A program made the translations under genes and the position numbers. Shown here one piece after another: positions 1 through 11,456 of a stretch of 64,000 nt of DNA; within the stretch, counting starts at the first letter, position 1, and each line of letters starts with the position of its first letter. The notes under the pieces were generated by a model that saw only the letters and a program-made list of their open reading frames with translations, was not told the DNA's origin and searched no databases. Source of the DNA: Megalopta genalis (lineage: Eukaryota > Arthropoda > Insecta > Hymenoptera > Halictidae); the NCBI RefSeq assembly GCF_051020955.1, contig NC_135016.1, positions 13,684,501-13,748,500 of the forward strand. The letters run 5' to 3'.

Positions 1-1289
1 TAAAAACATAAAATCTTTTATTTATTAATTCCTACAAAATTTCACAGCAAATGTGAAATTCAGTTCAACTTTCTATAGCAAAGTTACAATTTTCGCAAAA
101 TTTGCTCGAAGAGAGTTATTTGAGCAAATTTGCTGAAAATTTGCCCGAAGTTAAAATACATTTGATCAAATATTGTAAAGCGCGTCATAGGCATAAATTG
201 AATATCGATTCTCGATATTGATTGTTTTGACAAGGAACGCGTTGTTAAGTAGTAGATGAAAATTATACAGCGAGTTATCGTGTTCCTTTTCGCGTACGTC
301 ACATTTTTTAAAGGAGAAACAAGATATCGAGACCTCGCGTTCGTATCGGAAATTGCATTACGTCATCGCCGGTGGAATTCCATTCTGGAGATTTCGATGT
401 TTGACCTCGACAACTATATTTGGTTAGTGCGAATGAACGAAGCTGCTCACTATACTCCGATTGTGTTTAGAATTTGTGAATGTAAAAGTCATAAATAACA
501 TAAAACCGTAAACCTATTGCCGCAGTTCGTGTCACGGTACAAAAGAACGGGGCTTCTTTCTTACAACATCATAACCATTGTCATTCTCTTTTATGAAACG
601 TTTATTCAGTCGGAATATTACATAAATCATACGGGATGTAATAAAAGAGATGTTCGGACTTCTGTGAGGGCAGTTCATTTAAAATGCATCACTTTTTTAT
701 TGACGCTTTTTCACTATTTTGCTTCGCGTACAATATTTTTTGAAACATTCTTGAGAATCGATTTCCCGTTTAGGTCCATATTCTATTTATTCTTTTTTTT
801 TAATTTTTTTGGAAACAGAGATCGTTTAACACTTTATTTACCGGTTACCTGTCAATAGACTTTCCAATTACTGAACTGTATATTAACGAGGCTCCATACA
901 GTCTTCTTTTTTCGAATAACAATTCCAGAAGAAATTTTGTTACACTAATACAATAATATATTAATCGAAACCATAGTTGCTTTTGAACAAATTTTTTAAA
1001 GTATTCGCAACACTTTCAACTGTAAAAGAACTCGCCAGCATGAAAATGATTTATAATAAAGATAACGAAATAGTTTACAATTCGGGTAAATTTCAATAAC
1101 TTGTACATTCAAATTATATTTTCCGAGATATATAGAAAAGTTAAAATTTAACGTATTAACTTTTAAGGTATATTTTTTCACCGCGAATAATAAAATTACC
1201 TGACACTCTGTTTCATTCTTTTGTTATAGAAATATTAGGATAATTAAATATATTATTTTGTAGTTAACGTACACCTACATTACATCAAC
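1..1289. other. AT-rich DNA, no gene seen
   Basis: Mostly unique AT-rich sequence. Around 84-175 short phrases related to AATTTGCTCGAAG recur on both strands, which gives a little local symmetry but no clear element. Open frames at 256-498 and 517-858 have no domain, no transmembrane logic and no codon signal that I can defend. Confidence 0.5.
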
Positions 1290-1680
1290 ATATTACCTTA
1301 ATCATATTTAATTAATATTTTTTATCAATTTAACACATTTTTAATGTTTCATAGTCTGTCGATTATTTCACAATAACATTTCAACACAATTATATTAATC
1401 TCCATATGTTTCTTGAATCAATTTTACACGCATTCACTTTTTCACAGTTTATTTATTATGCCACATTAGTTATTGCACACATCATTATTATATTAATTTT
1501 CGTCTACTTCTCGTATCAATTTAACACATTCTTACTGTTTCATAGCCAGTTTATTATTTCACAATAACATCATCGTCATATTAAACTTCATATATTTTTT
1601 ATATTAGTTTATTTACTGTCTATTTATTTATATTTATTCACTGTTTCGCAGTCAATTTATTATTTGCGAACGATACAAAC
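1290..1680. repeat. Degenerate tandem repeat, about 97-bp unit
   Basis: A phrase close to ATCAATTTAACACATT followed by TTTCATAG and TTATTTCACAATAACA recurs near 1324, 1416, 1515 and about 1620, so the spacing is 92-105 bp. The copies are diverged. The third copy is closest to the first. Confidence 0.7.
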
Positions 1681-2426
1681 AATCTCACCTTCAACCTTGT
1701 CACATCTCACCACAGTTTTCCATTTCCGAACAGAGGATTTCAAAATTTCATTTCAAAAATCATTCACGCGATGAAAATCGATCGAATACGATCAAAAATT
1801 ATTTATTTATCTTTTGCCATTACGGACAGATAAAGGTCATCATTTCATACTATGTACAGTTCTTTAACACCTTGACCTTGCATCCAGTTCATGCTCAGAG
1901 CTCATCTACTTCAACAGTTCCATGTTTCACTGATTTTTCGCAAGATCGCCGATAGATCGCGATGAAAGATCAACGAACTCCGAACAACGGCGGAAATATC
2001 GATTACCTGTTATCCAGATAGACGTCTTGCGGAGCAGTCGCGATCCATTGATCGACTTTACGCGCCGGAAAACCTCAAGTTTGCCCTTTAGCATCGCGGG
2101 TAAAAGGTTATGGAGTGAACGTCGTTCACCGTGGATAAATAATGTAACACGGCGTGACATGAGAAATTCCTCACGATCGGCGACCCGCGTTCAATCGGAA
2201 ACGAAGGACTTCGATGAACAGCCCTCTAATATACCCTAACACGATTTGTCCGGGCGATCGAGTGACTCGCTCCGCGATAACGGTTCATTTTGATCAATAG
2301 ATCTTGCCAAACTCTGCCGATCAGATTTTCGATTAATTATTTAGAGCGGGTTTTATGGCACATCGTTCGAGAAAACAATGAATCGAATAGCGCAGGTGGA
2401 ATGACTGCGTTATCAATTTCTAGGTA
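1681..2426. other. Unique DNA, slightly GC-richer at 1900-2280
   Basis: Nothing recognisable. The 60-80 codon open frames on both strands between 1927 and 2239 overlap each other and lack domains. Confidence 0.4.
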
Positions 2427-2652
2427 CAGTAAATTCTTACAATTTGGAAACAACATTGCTTACAGCTTGGAAACAACATTGGACAACTTGAGAAGAGGAA
2501 GTACAATTGTTCGAACTTTGTGCGTCTGGTTTTTATAGTCGCCGATTAGAGACAACTATAAAAACGAGCCACAAGGCTCGAATAATCGTGTCCTCTTCTC
2601 AAATTGTCCATTTTTGTTTCGAAGCTGAGGCACAATTTGGGAGAATTTACTG
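2427..2652. mobile_element. TA-flanked hairpin MITE, family TA-1 copy 1
   Basis: The ends are CAGTAAATTCT on the left and AGAATTTACTG on the right, each abutted by TA (2425-2426 and 2653-2654), as expected for IS630/Tc1/mariner-type insertion. Inside lie long inverted arms carrying an AGAAGAGGA block and a CAAATTGTCC block, and a core stem with TTTTTATAG paired to CTATAAAAA. The left arm carries an extra duplicated stretch (AGCTTGGAAACAACATT-like). No transposase is encoded. Four more copies occur in the window (11.2, 21.1, 26.1 and 38.2 kb). Confidence 0.85.
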
Positions 2653-2779
2653 TAGTACGGATGAACTGCTCAAAAATCGATCGGTGTAAGTTCATTAAAC
2701 TTAACGTTAAAACAAATAAGGATTTTGAGCATGAGCTGTAAAGAAATAACAATTACATTAATCAAGCAAAGCACAATTT

Positions 2780-3628
2780 TTATTATTTTTATTGTAACAT
2801 ATGAAACTTAACCAGAAGAGAAACAAAAGAAAAATGTCAATGATTTCTTTATTAGAAAGAACAATTCTCTCTGAACAATTTCGTTCAATCGCTTCGTGGT
2901 CAATATAAGTTATATTGTAACTTATTATTATTATAATGTTATTCATGATGAAGTCGATTATATTATATTCTTTATTAGAAAGAACAGTTCCCTCTGAACA
3001 ATTTCGTTTAATCGCTTCGTGGTCAATATAAGTTATATTGTAACTTATTATTATTATAATATTATTTATGATGAAGTCGATTATATTATATTCTTTATTA
3101 GAAAGAACAATTTCCTCTGAACAATTTCGTTCAATCGCTTCGTGATCAATATGTTATATTGTAACTTATTATTATTATAATATTATTTATGATGAAGTCG
3201 ATTATATTATATTCTTTATTAGAAAGAACAGTTCCCTCTGAACAATTTCGTTTAATCGCTTCGTGGTCAATATAAGTTATATTGTAACTTATTATTATTA
3301 TAATATTATTTATGATGAAGTCAATACAAGTTATATTGTAACTTATTATTATAATATTATTTATGATGAAGTCGATTATATTATATTCTTTATTAGAAAG
3401 AACAATTCTCTCTGAACAATTTCGTTCAATCGCTTCGTAGTCAATACAAGTTATATTGTAACTTATTATTATAATATTATTTATGATGAAGTCGATTATA
3501 TTATATTCTTTATTAGAAAGAACAATTCCCTCTGAACAATTTCGTTCAATCGCTTCGTGGTCAATATAAGTTATATTATAACCTATTATTATTATAATAT
3601 TATTTATGAAGAAGTCGATTATATTGGT
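2780..3628. repeat. Tandem array of 120-123-bp units
   Basis: The anchor GATGAAGTCGATTATATTAT recurs at 2947, 3070, 3191, 3365 and 3485, with variants at 3314 and 3608. Spacing is 120-123 bp except for one unit shortened to 51 bp (3314-3365). Each unit also carries TTTATTAGAAAGAAC, CTCTGAACAATTTCG and TTGTAACTTATTATTA blocks. A 172-codon minus-strand frame (3146-3664) runs through it because the unit lengths in that part are multiples of three. Its product is a low-complexity Ile/Asn repeat with no known domain, so I do not call it a gene. Confidence 0.9.
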
Positions 3629-3661
3629 TCGCCGACGGAAAGATCCTATGACAAAATCGCA

Positions 3662-3858
3662 CAATAGAGACTCCCCTATCCGAACATTTATTTTTACAAT
3701 ATTTTGATGTACAAACGTTCCAAAAAAAATATTTAATCATTGTATTATTCAGATAAATTATCGCCTACCAGAGAACTTGAATAAAATGTTTAGATAATAG
3801 AATGTTTTGGTATCAAGATATTACAAAGATAAAGATTTAGATAAGAAAGTCTCTACTG
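3662..3858. mobile_element. Pogo-like MITE, copy 1
   Basis: The right end reads inward as CAGTAGAGACTTTCTTATC and the left end as CAATAGAGACTCCCCTATCC. The right end abuts TA (3859-3860) and the left TA is mutated. The element is 197 bp, internally AT-rich, with no open frame. The CAGTAGAGAC...TTATCC end type resembles pogo/Tigger relatives, which duplicate TA; the assignment is by end sequence only. A better preserved copy lies at 37632-37822. It sits immediately beside the 120-123-bp array. Confidence 0.8.
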
Positions 3859-4979
3859 TACTTGCACTGCGTAACTCATTTTCAAAGAAAAGTGCTATTA
3901 AAAGTGATTTATGATGACAGAGTCAGTAATAGAAAAAATTTCTTTTTTTACACGCGTAAATTAAAAACTTTGCATAATTTTCGCATAATAGGTTTTCAAT
4001 TCATAGTGCAAAGTGATCAGTTCTTACAAACAAGTTCCACATTATTATGGTTTTATTCATGGTATTGAACATTGAAGAGCCTCAGCGTTTTTTGGAACAT
4101 GTATGTTCCACCATGTTTTTCATTCCTACTTCTGGAATGCCAAAGATTATTGCAACATCGGCTACAAATGTATAAAAAGATAAGAATTTTGTACTATGTT
4201 TTTATAATCTGTACAATATACATAAATAGAATTATTACCGCCACTGGGAAACATATGACTCATTGTTCAACTAAAAAAACTTGACGACCCATAGGGAAGA
4301 TGTCCCAATTTCTGCACACGCCCCAATTTCTGTGCCTCCGGATTAAAAACGCATATAAAAAGTACAGTTCTATAGATAAATTGTTGATTTATATCTTTTA
4401 ATTTCGTTCGCCTATCAACATGAAAGATTCGGAGAGAAGTATTACATTAATTCTCTCTTAAAATGTAGTAAATATACTATTATTGATGCTACAACAGTTC
4501 TGACGAGTTTAAGTAATATGTCTTGTCAAAAATCAAAAGAAATGCTTGCCAAAGATTTTCATATAAACGAACTATTAGTATGATTTACGTCACTTTGAAA
4601 CGCCTTACTTTATTCGCTTAAAAACATTATTAAATCACTAACTTTTGTCTCGCAAAAAAATATTCCTCATGACATAAATAACTGAAAAATCGAAATATAT
4701 TATTAGTGTGTTAAATGAAAATTCGAGTATTTAATGACAGCTTCGGCAAAGCAAAAATTGGCATAGAGTCGCAAAAATAGACTCATCTACTCTGCGCCCC
4801 AGTTTTCAAAATCGTTGGGCAGCTTGTCAAATCGACATACAGTAAACCCTAGCTTAGTATTATCGATTTCCAGTATAGAAAATTAACTAAAATAACAATA
4901 CAAAAATACTTAGTCCGAAAGTGTTAAGATACAAATATTTATATCGCTCACAATTAACCCAAAGAAATTTTCATATTTC
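3859..4979. other. AT-rich DNA, no gene seen
   Basis: Open frames at 3862-4068 and 4072-4284 are short and domain-free. A 16-bp palindrome GGAACATGTATGTTCC lies near 4095. Nothing else stands out. Confidence 0.45.
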
Positions 4980-6040
4980 TCCAGACGTAGAAAGTCGATG
5001 ACCGAACGATCAAAATCGCACGAAGTTCCCAGCAATTGGCGTCGAGCGGAACGAAGAAAAAAGACCGCGTAAGGCCGCGAAACGGGGGGCACAGTCTCGA
5101 AAAAGAGATCGAGCCGAACACAAAGAGCGAGAGCGAAGAATTTCGCGGCGCGCAAAAGGCCGCGCCGCTCAGCAATAAAAAGCCAGGAAACAAATTAGTC
5201 CAGTTACCCGGTTCCATTTATCATTTCCCTTTTTATCCGTTCACCGTGTTTACACGTGCTCGGTTCCCGGGTGGAGAAGAAGGGGGAGGCTAATTCGAAA
5301 GTGTTAGCTGGTTAGACCGATCCGAGGAGGGGAAGGGTATCCTCCGATTGTAAGCCGATCCGCCTTAGGTTCGCGCTCGAGGATCGCCCGAGCGAAGACG
5401 ATCGCGGGATGTACACGTGTATCAAAATCGCCTGACGATCCTCGAAAACGCTTTCGGCCTCGCGCGTAGAGAGCCATTCAGCTCCATTCAATTTGCTCTT
5501 GTTTCCTGAACGCGGTGAAGCGCAGAGGGAGGCCGCGACTTCCCGCCGCGTAGATAATTAGATCGCTACTAACCACCTCCACTTTCACGCATCTTCACCT
5601 CCGCGGCCGCGTACGCGCCGTTTCGTCTCTTCGTGTACCGTCGGCCCTCCCACTCTTCTCGTTCTTCTTCCTCTTCGTCCTCTTTAGAGGAGTCTCTCCA
5701 CCCGCCGGTTCTCCCGGTGTTTCTCGCGCTTTGCTCGCACGCTCCTTCGCGGCGTGATGCCGATAGATGCCACGGACGTAACAGCCTGAAAGGGGGTAGA
5801 TGGTTCTACTTGATTTCCGACGTGCCAACATTCTTTACGCTCCGATCCCGAACCCTTGTTGCGCCCGCTGGATTTATTTCGATCCTCGGCCAGCACTGTT
5901 GTTTTCTGGATCGTGCCGGTCGCGTTTTTTCCCTTCCTCTTTTTACGCTTTTGCAATACGAATTCGTAGCTTCGCGGTCTTCGTTAGGCTTCTCTCAAAG
6001 TGTCACCCTTACGCGATCGAAATTTGTTCGAATTTAATTT
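4980..6040. other. GC-rich island, function unknown
   Basis: Base composition shifts sharply from the AT-rich flanks to CpG-rich DNA (many CGCG, GCGGCC and CCGCG words). Overlapping frames of 78-134 codons on both strands look like by-products of low stop density; serine- and arginine-rich stretches come from TCT/CTT-rich sequence near 5650. It could be a promoter or first exon region, a non-coding RNA or a conserved element; the sequence alone does not decide. Confidence 0.4.
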
Positions 6041-6182
6041 ACTTGTGGGAATAATATATATATAATTGCACTTTTCACGATTTAACGTTTAATTGATATT
6101 TTTTATTAAATGAGGAAGGTTTTATATATTAAACTAGTTTTTATATATAATATTTTATATAATATTTTATGTATTGAAATAG

Positions 6183-6665
6183 AAAATTAAAATAGTGTAA
6201 ATAAACTTACCTATCTGTCAATTATGGCTAAGAATATACAGAATGTTTCAAAATTATTGTAAAAGCGAGAAATGAGGGGTTCCTGAAGTCATTTGAAGTA
6301 ACTTCTTCCTTAGCGAGAATGCAATCCACGGCTTCGTTTACGAGTTATTAACGAAAAACACTGACCAATGAAAGGCGAGATCAGCTGGCGCGAAGCGGCT
6401 GTGCCAATGAGCGGTCGGAGCCCAGTTCCGCTGATTGGCTCGGCCGCTAGGCAAACTCGCCTCTCATTGGTCAGTGTTTTTCGTTAATAACTCGTACACG
6501 AAGCCATGGATTGCATTTTTCCTAAGGAAAAAGTTACTTCAAATGATCTCAGAAACCCCCTCATCCCCCGCTTATACAATAATTTTGGGACACCCTGTAT
6601 ATTCTTAGCAGTAATTGACAGATATTTACATTATTACATTATATCATTTACATTATTTTAATTTT
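6183..6665. repeat. Long inverted repeat containing a GGGACACCCTGT-ended MITE
   Basis: The core element spans about 6238-6599. Its right end reads inward CAGGGTGTCCCAAAATTATT; the left end is a mutated version (CAGAATGTTTCAAAATTATT). Arms of well over 100 bp include CGAGTTATTAACGAAAAACA against TGTTTTTCGTTAATAACTCG and CACTGACCAATGA against TCATTGGTCAGTG. The inverted symmetry continues beyond the element ends: CTGTCAATTATGGCTAAG on the left matches the complement of CTTAGCAGTAATTGACAG on the right. A relative without the extended flanks is at 43298-43550. Confidence 0.8.
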
Positions 6666-7471
6666 AAGAAATATATTACGCATAAAACTATTATTTAACC
6701 TCAATAATACGCATGTATTCATTTTTACTTTATATTAAAAATACGGTCGATCTCTTCCGTAATTATGGTATAGACCGACCATTCTAATCCAGGAGAATTC
6801 GACCATATAATTGTTTCGACTTTCGACGGAATTTTTATTCTCCTCCTATCCGGTCTTCTTCAAAGCAAATTTGTTTTCTTTTCAAGGTCATGTCAAGATT
6901 ATGTCAAGATTATGCATTTGATTCACAAAAGGGTGAATACAATTTCCGAAAGGATGATCTCGATTTGAAAAACGAGTAAATAAAAATATAAATTCAATGT
7001 AAATTTGTTTTAAAATTTCGGTTTGTATTGTTTGTATGTGACAATGATCTTAAAATACTCATTTGGAGGTAGTAGTTGCGACAGAATGATTAATAACATT
7101 TTGAGTCCATGTAACAGCAAGTGCTATGAATATTATTCTCTCCGTTCGAGGTATATTTATTTATGCAATTCTGCTAAATAATACATTTACGTATCCGCAA
7201 AGATAAAACATAAAAAATTTGCAAAAGAACATTGTTACAACGAAAATGCATGTTTAAAATTCTCTATGGACATTTCTTGACCCTCCCTTAAGCATACTAG
7301 GATCAACGAATAAACAAAATCTGACATTTCATGTGCAGTAACCTAATAGCTTCAATCTCTTATAAAACATGGTATGTACTTATCCTTAAACATACTTATC
7401 CAACCAAAAATTAAATAACAATGTCGTATATTGCTAATAACCCCACAGGGAAGCTCATAGTAAGAAAAAAG
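6666..7471. other. AT-rich DNA with a minisatellite remnant
   Basis: At about 6930-6990 the text CACAAAAGGGTGAATAC followed by GATTTGAAAAA matches the minisatellite unit at 10230-10440. The remainder shows no gene and no clear element. Confidence 0.45.
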
Positions 7472-7706
7472 ATCTAGTAGAGGGGTGTCAAACTCGCGGC
7501 CCGAGATGAACATTTTTGATGTGAAGTATCAGGACGTAAACAATAATTTAACTCTATATATGTTTATTACAATGTACTAGTCAAAACAAAAATATTTGTA
7601 GAAATATTCATAGAAATGAACATTGATTTTTTTGCGGCCCACCTAAAGTTAAGCATTGTTTACTTGGCCCAAATTAGCTTTTGAGTTTGACACCTCTGAT
7701 CTAGTA
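7472..7706. mobile_element. hAT-like MITE with 8-bp target duplication
   Basis: The element proper is 7480-7698 (219 bp). It is flanked on both sides by identical ATCTAGTA (7472-7479 and 7699-7706). The right end reads inward CAGAGGTGTCAAACTC and the left GAGGGGTGTCAAACTC. Eight-base duplications with CAGRGGTGTCAAAC-type ends are the hallmark of hAT elements. Subterminal GCGGCCC/GGCCCA words are present. There is no coding capacity. The perfect duplication suggests a fairly recent insertion, although the left terminal base has changed. Confidence 0.88.
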
Positions 7707-7724
7707 GATTCAGAAAAGTGGGTT

Positions 7725-8170
7725 CGGTGACACGCGCACGAAACGCAGAGGTTGCACAGTGACGCATCAATCTTATCAGAAGCTGGCTGTTCGGAAGGGC
7801 GTGGCCGTGTCATTAATCAGCCGGCACCGACGCTAATCAGCCGATCTCGCGAGCACGATAAATCCGTTGTCTTATTCCTGCGGTGCTGATTTTCGCTGAA
7901 ATTTACATTCGAAAATGACTGGAAACAGCTCGCCGCCAGCTGGACGATCCCGCCAGCGAGAGAATCAACGGATCCCCGGCACTGGTGATCGAATCATCGC
8001 CAGGATTGTTCAGCGTAATTGGACGAATCAATCTCCCGGTTGCGGACGAGGGCCGCAGACGTCCGCGGTTCTATCTTCATCGTCTTGGACAGATGGCTGA
8101 GTTTTTGTCGCTGTCTCGCGATCCCTTGAATTCGGGTTGCACGATCGGATCGGAACGGTGACGCTTTGAT
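7725..8170. other. GC-rich island
   Basis: Short GC-rich stretch following the hAT-like element, with a 61-codon frame at 7915-8100 that is unrecognised and probably fortuitous. AATCAGCCGGCACC and AATCAGCCGATC form a small direct repeat near 7816-7846. Confidence 0.35.
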
Positions 8171-9483
8171 AAACAGTTTCTTTGATGAGCTGTACAGTTA
8201 CCTCGTATTTTTCTGATTACAATTATTGATGGCGAATTTTACGCGTTTGTTGCGAGAATGATGTTCGTGACATGGTAAAATGCGCGCTTTAGAAGCGAAC
8301 TGTTAAAGGTTATCATTTATTCTGAACTTGATGAAGTAGTCTGGAGTACAGGAAATTTGAACAGGTTTTATCATGCTTTCGATATTGTTCGTTGTATTGA
8401 TATCTTCAGTGCATATTTCACGTTCTGCTTATTTCTCTACATTGACGCTTGAAAATCCAATGTACGATAAAACGTCGTCAAGAAATCGTGCATCAAGTTG
8501 TATGACGTCATTCTGAAAAGGAAGCTTGTATACATTTGAAGCTACGATGATTTTGATCGTGACGAAAATCTGTCCAATTTTGCAATTTTCCAAAATTTGT
8601 CCAATTTTCAAACATGAAGAGTCTTATAAAATTTATAAATTTAAAACTCTTTTATATAATTTTACACAAATTTATATTTAAATTTGATTATAAATTAATA
8701 TATATAATTCTAATATTTATTATTTCAGATATAACTTTAAATTTTATCGCATATTTATTTAATTTTAGACTATTTCTATAACTTTCTCTATAAATTGTCA
8801 TCGAATAACTCCCCAATAATCATATCATATTAAATTACCTTTGGAGAAATAAATTTAGATAATTTAAGGATAATGGAAGTTGAGATTTCATCAAGGTCAG
8901 CACAGGTGGATTTTTCTGATTGTAACCGATTGAATACCTATAACTTTTCGTAATAAAACGGAACTTTTCATTTTGCAAGTTAATTTCTGTCAAAAATGGT
9001 ACAAAATTGTTCTCCACCGATTAGTAAAAATCTAGGAAAATGGAACAGCATATGCGCTAAATCATTTGGAAACACATTAAGAGCAGACAGCTTCCCCGTT
9101 GGATGAAAACAATGCTGCATTTCGCTTGCAATCTCTAATTACGTTGTGTTGCACTATTGTTTCCTTTCACGGCCAGTGAACGATGCTAATTCTACACCTT
9201 GTTGCATGCACGGACGCCACCTTGCGCAACAATTGTAAAAAGTCTGCAACAATGACTTGTACCGAGGTTATCGTAACGGTTCCGACATTTTGCCACGATG
9301 AATTTACGTTCAACTGAATTTATAGTATGTAAATCGAAGTCTCCTGCGCTTTCGTGACTGTAATATTATCGTACAAATATAAATTTTGATAATTAGATAG
9401 TAATGAGTACAAGTGAAACTAAATTTTGAAAAATTCTATAAAATGATAGGAAAAGGTTCAGAACATTAAGCATAGTAATATTA
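8171..9483. other. AT-rich DNA, no gene seen
   Basis: Only short domain-free frames. Near 8570-8610 CCAATTTTGCAATTTTCC and CCAATTTTC repeats occur. No element boundary is visible. Confidence 0.45.
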
Positions 9484-10041
9484 GGTCTACCGGAAAGTTC
9501 TGTCCGTTTTTGAATTGAAATATAACACAATTTTCATACATTTAATAATATTTATTGTAGAATATACTTTCCATGGTTACTTATGACTTCTTGCCAGCGT
9601 GATGGCAACTTGTAAATGCCATTTTTAAAAAATGATTTATTTTTAGAGGCGAGGAACTCAACTAGTGCTTGGTTGACATCAGCTTCAGATTTGAATTTTT
9701 TTTCCTGTAAAAAGTTTTGCAAAGAGAGAAACAAGTGATAATCGGAGGGTGCTAGGTCTGGGGAGTATGGTGGATGCGACAGAATTTCCCAGCCTAGCTC
9801 TGCGATTTTCTGACGAGTCGCCAAAGCAGCATGTGGTCTGACATTATCATCGGTAGCCATGATTTCACGATCGCGTCTCACTTAATAATGACATGAGACA
9901 TCTTTGTTTCAGTTTATTTAGGAGAGTACATGTGTGTAAATGCAATGATAAAGAGAGATTAGTCATATAGGTCTCAAATCAACATGTGCATATGGATTAA
10001 AACTTGAAGTGAAACTATCGGACAGAACTTTCCGGTAGATC
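9484..10041 (-). mobile_element. Internally deleted mariner element
   Basis: The two ends are near-identical inverted repeats: left GGTCTACCGGAAAGTTCTGT, and right, read inward, GATCTACCGGAAAGTTCTGT. Both are flanked by TA (9482-9483 and 10042-10043), the mariner target duplication. At 558 bp the element is less than half the roughly 1.3 kb of a complete mariner. The retained minus-strand open frame holds only the C-terminal part of the transposase, so the transposase start lies towards 10041 and a large 5' coding segment is missing. It cannot move without transposase supplied in trans. Subfamily is not assigned. Confidence 0.95.
9552..9881 (-). pseudogene. Mariner transposase, C-terminal fragment
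   Basis: The 109-codon frame encodes the end of a mariner transposase, the enzyme that cuts and pastes the element at TA sites. Residues 12-17 are DNVRPH (family norm DNARPH) with the second catalytic aspartate at 12. Residues 37-50 read PPYSPDLAPSDYHL with the third catalytic aspartate at 47, so 34 residues separate the two, the D34D spacing of mariners. Complete mariner transposases are about 345 residues with an N-terminal helix-turn-helix region and the first catalytic aspartate; both are absent here because of the internal deletion. The first ten or so residues of the frame derive from the deletion junction. The fragment is otherwise open, suggesting a fairly young deletion derivative. 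It is non-functional as an enzyme. Confidence 0.95.
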
Positions 10042-10044
10042 TAA

Positions 10045-10229
10045 TACAACTACCTTACAACTGTATTGTGGATCTTTGTGCAGAATAAATGTTGTTTTCG
10101 TTAATTGTTAGATGCAGGAACTAAATAGACTTGTATTTATTTTCTTAATAATTGAAACCACAAAAAGAAAGATATTTGGAGTGCGATATGATGAATTTCA
10201 TTTAGAAACAGGTGAACGGGATTAAGATA
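10045..10229. other. AT-rich DNA with one ACTGCGG-family terminus
   Basis: TGTATTGTGGATCTTTGTGC followed by AGAATAAATGTTG (about 10057-10090) resembles the terminus of the dispersed hairpin family described at 52962-53158. No partner end is seen within 300 bp. Confidence 0.35.
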
Positions 10230-10440
10230 TAATATGAAGGGTTAATATAATTTGCGACAGGACCAATGTGTAGTGCAAAAGGATGAACATAATTTACAAA
10301 AGAATGAATTTAATTTTGGGAAGAAAATAGTTTGAAGTGTAAAAGGGTGAATTTGATTTGAAAAAATGATAGACATAATTTGCAGAAGGATGAATTTGAA
10401 GTGTAAAAGGGTGAATACGATTTGAAAAAAGATTTTTCTT
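10230..10440. repeat. Minisatellite, 60-65-bp unit of two half-units
   Basis: GTGTAAAAGGGTGAAT-like blocks occur at about 10274, 10335 and 10400. They alternate with ATAATTTRCARAAGRATGAATTT blocks near 10289 and 10376. Each repeat therefore has two related half-units of about 32 bp. Relatives lie at about 6930-6990 and 17280-17535. Confidence 0.75.
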
Positions 10441-10890
10441 GCGGCGCGCGATGATCAAACTCGCTGCTTAAGAATGTTATTCCAGTTTTTAAATTAATGT
10501 GCGAGTTGTCGTCGGGTATGTCGGTGATTTATACGCGGGATCCTTGCCACCCAACCCTTTGCAACAGCTCGGGGACAGCGGGAGAAAGGACCGAATAAAA
10601 ATTGCTTTGATAGATCAACGAACCGGCCTTTTTTTTCTCACGGATGGGAATAGATTCGTTGTAGACAAGATGATAAGAATCACGTAACTCTGGAGTCCAC
10701 AGGTGTTCCTACTGCCTTTCGAGCTACTCTTAATTGGCCTCTATGTAGTTGTTCCATTTTTCTTCACGAAAAATGATTGTGAATCTAGTGCCCTTTTTGC
10801 TGACTACGACTGTGGACCTTCAGACAAAATGAAAATTTTTCTGTATTACTGCGAGAAATAGAATACAAATAAAAAGTTTTTTTTCTTTAA
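10441..10890. other. Unique DNA, no gene seen
   Basis: A 62-codon frame at 10499-10687 is domain-free. The right edge ends at the TTAA (10887-10890) that flanks the next MITE. Confidence 0.4.
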
Positions 10891-11040
10891 TATTAGACGT
10901 ACCGAGCCCTAAACGTGACTAATGTACATTGTTTTATAACAGTGAAATAATTTACGAAACAATTTCCTATAGAATCATTTTTATTATTTCAGTCACTGTA
11001 AAAAAAATAAGTTATTTTGACTGATTTGGTAGTTCTAGTA
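10891..11040 (+). mobile_element. TTAA-MITE family TTAA-2, short copy
   Basis: The element is flanked by TTAA on both sides (10887-10890 and 11041-11044). The left end TATTAGACGTACCGAGC aligns with CACTAAACCTACCGAGC of the copy at 23023-23239, and the right end GGTAGTTCTAGTA with GGTAGGTTTAGTG. At 150 bp it is shorter than the other copies (213-221 bp), so it carries an internal deletion. Precise TTAA insertion points to a piggyBac-type transposase; none is encoded here. Confidence 0.75.
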
Positions 11041-11228
11041 TTAATAATTGTAGGGAACTGAAAATAATATATGTTGACATTATTAAATTCTTTTAATTTT
11101 GTTGCTATTTTGAATCTGACTTGTTCAATTTTTTTTTAATAAATATATAAAATCGTTATGATCAATTATTATGACTGTGAATTTATTTATTTACTCATTA
11201 ATGGTTTCATCATTTTCGAAACATTTAC

Positions 11229-11456
11229 TGTACTTGGTAGGAGATAGAATGAATTTTCCCTAATTGATCCTCAAAAATTATACATAAAAATGGACAATTT
11301 GGGTAGAGGAGATACGATTATTCGAGGCTTGCGTCTCGTTTTTATAGTTATTGACAATCGGTAACTATAAAAATGAGTCGCGAATAATCGTATCTCTTCT
11401 TCCCAAATTGTGTATTTTTGCGTACAATCTCAGGGACAATTGGAGAGAAATTACTG
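11229..11456. mobile_element. TA-flanked hairpin MITE, family TA-1 copy 2
   Basis: The right end AGAAATTACTG abuts TA (11457-11458). Arms and core match copy 1: GAGGAGATACGATTATTCGA against the complementary AATAATCGTATCTCTTC, and a core TTTTTATAGTT...AACTATAAAAA stem. The left terminus is degraded by a small insertion (TTGGTAGGAGATAGAATG), so its exact start is uncertain. Confidence 0.8.

Noticed and set aside
7060..7082. GGAGGTAGTAGTTG resembling the let-7 microRNA
   Set aside because: It differs from let-7 within the seed-proximal region and no hairpin partner is visible.
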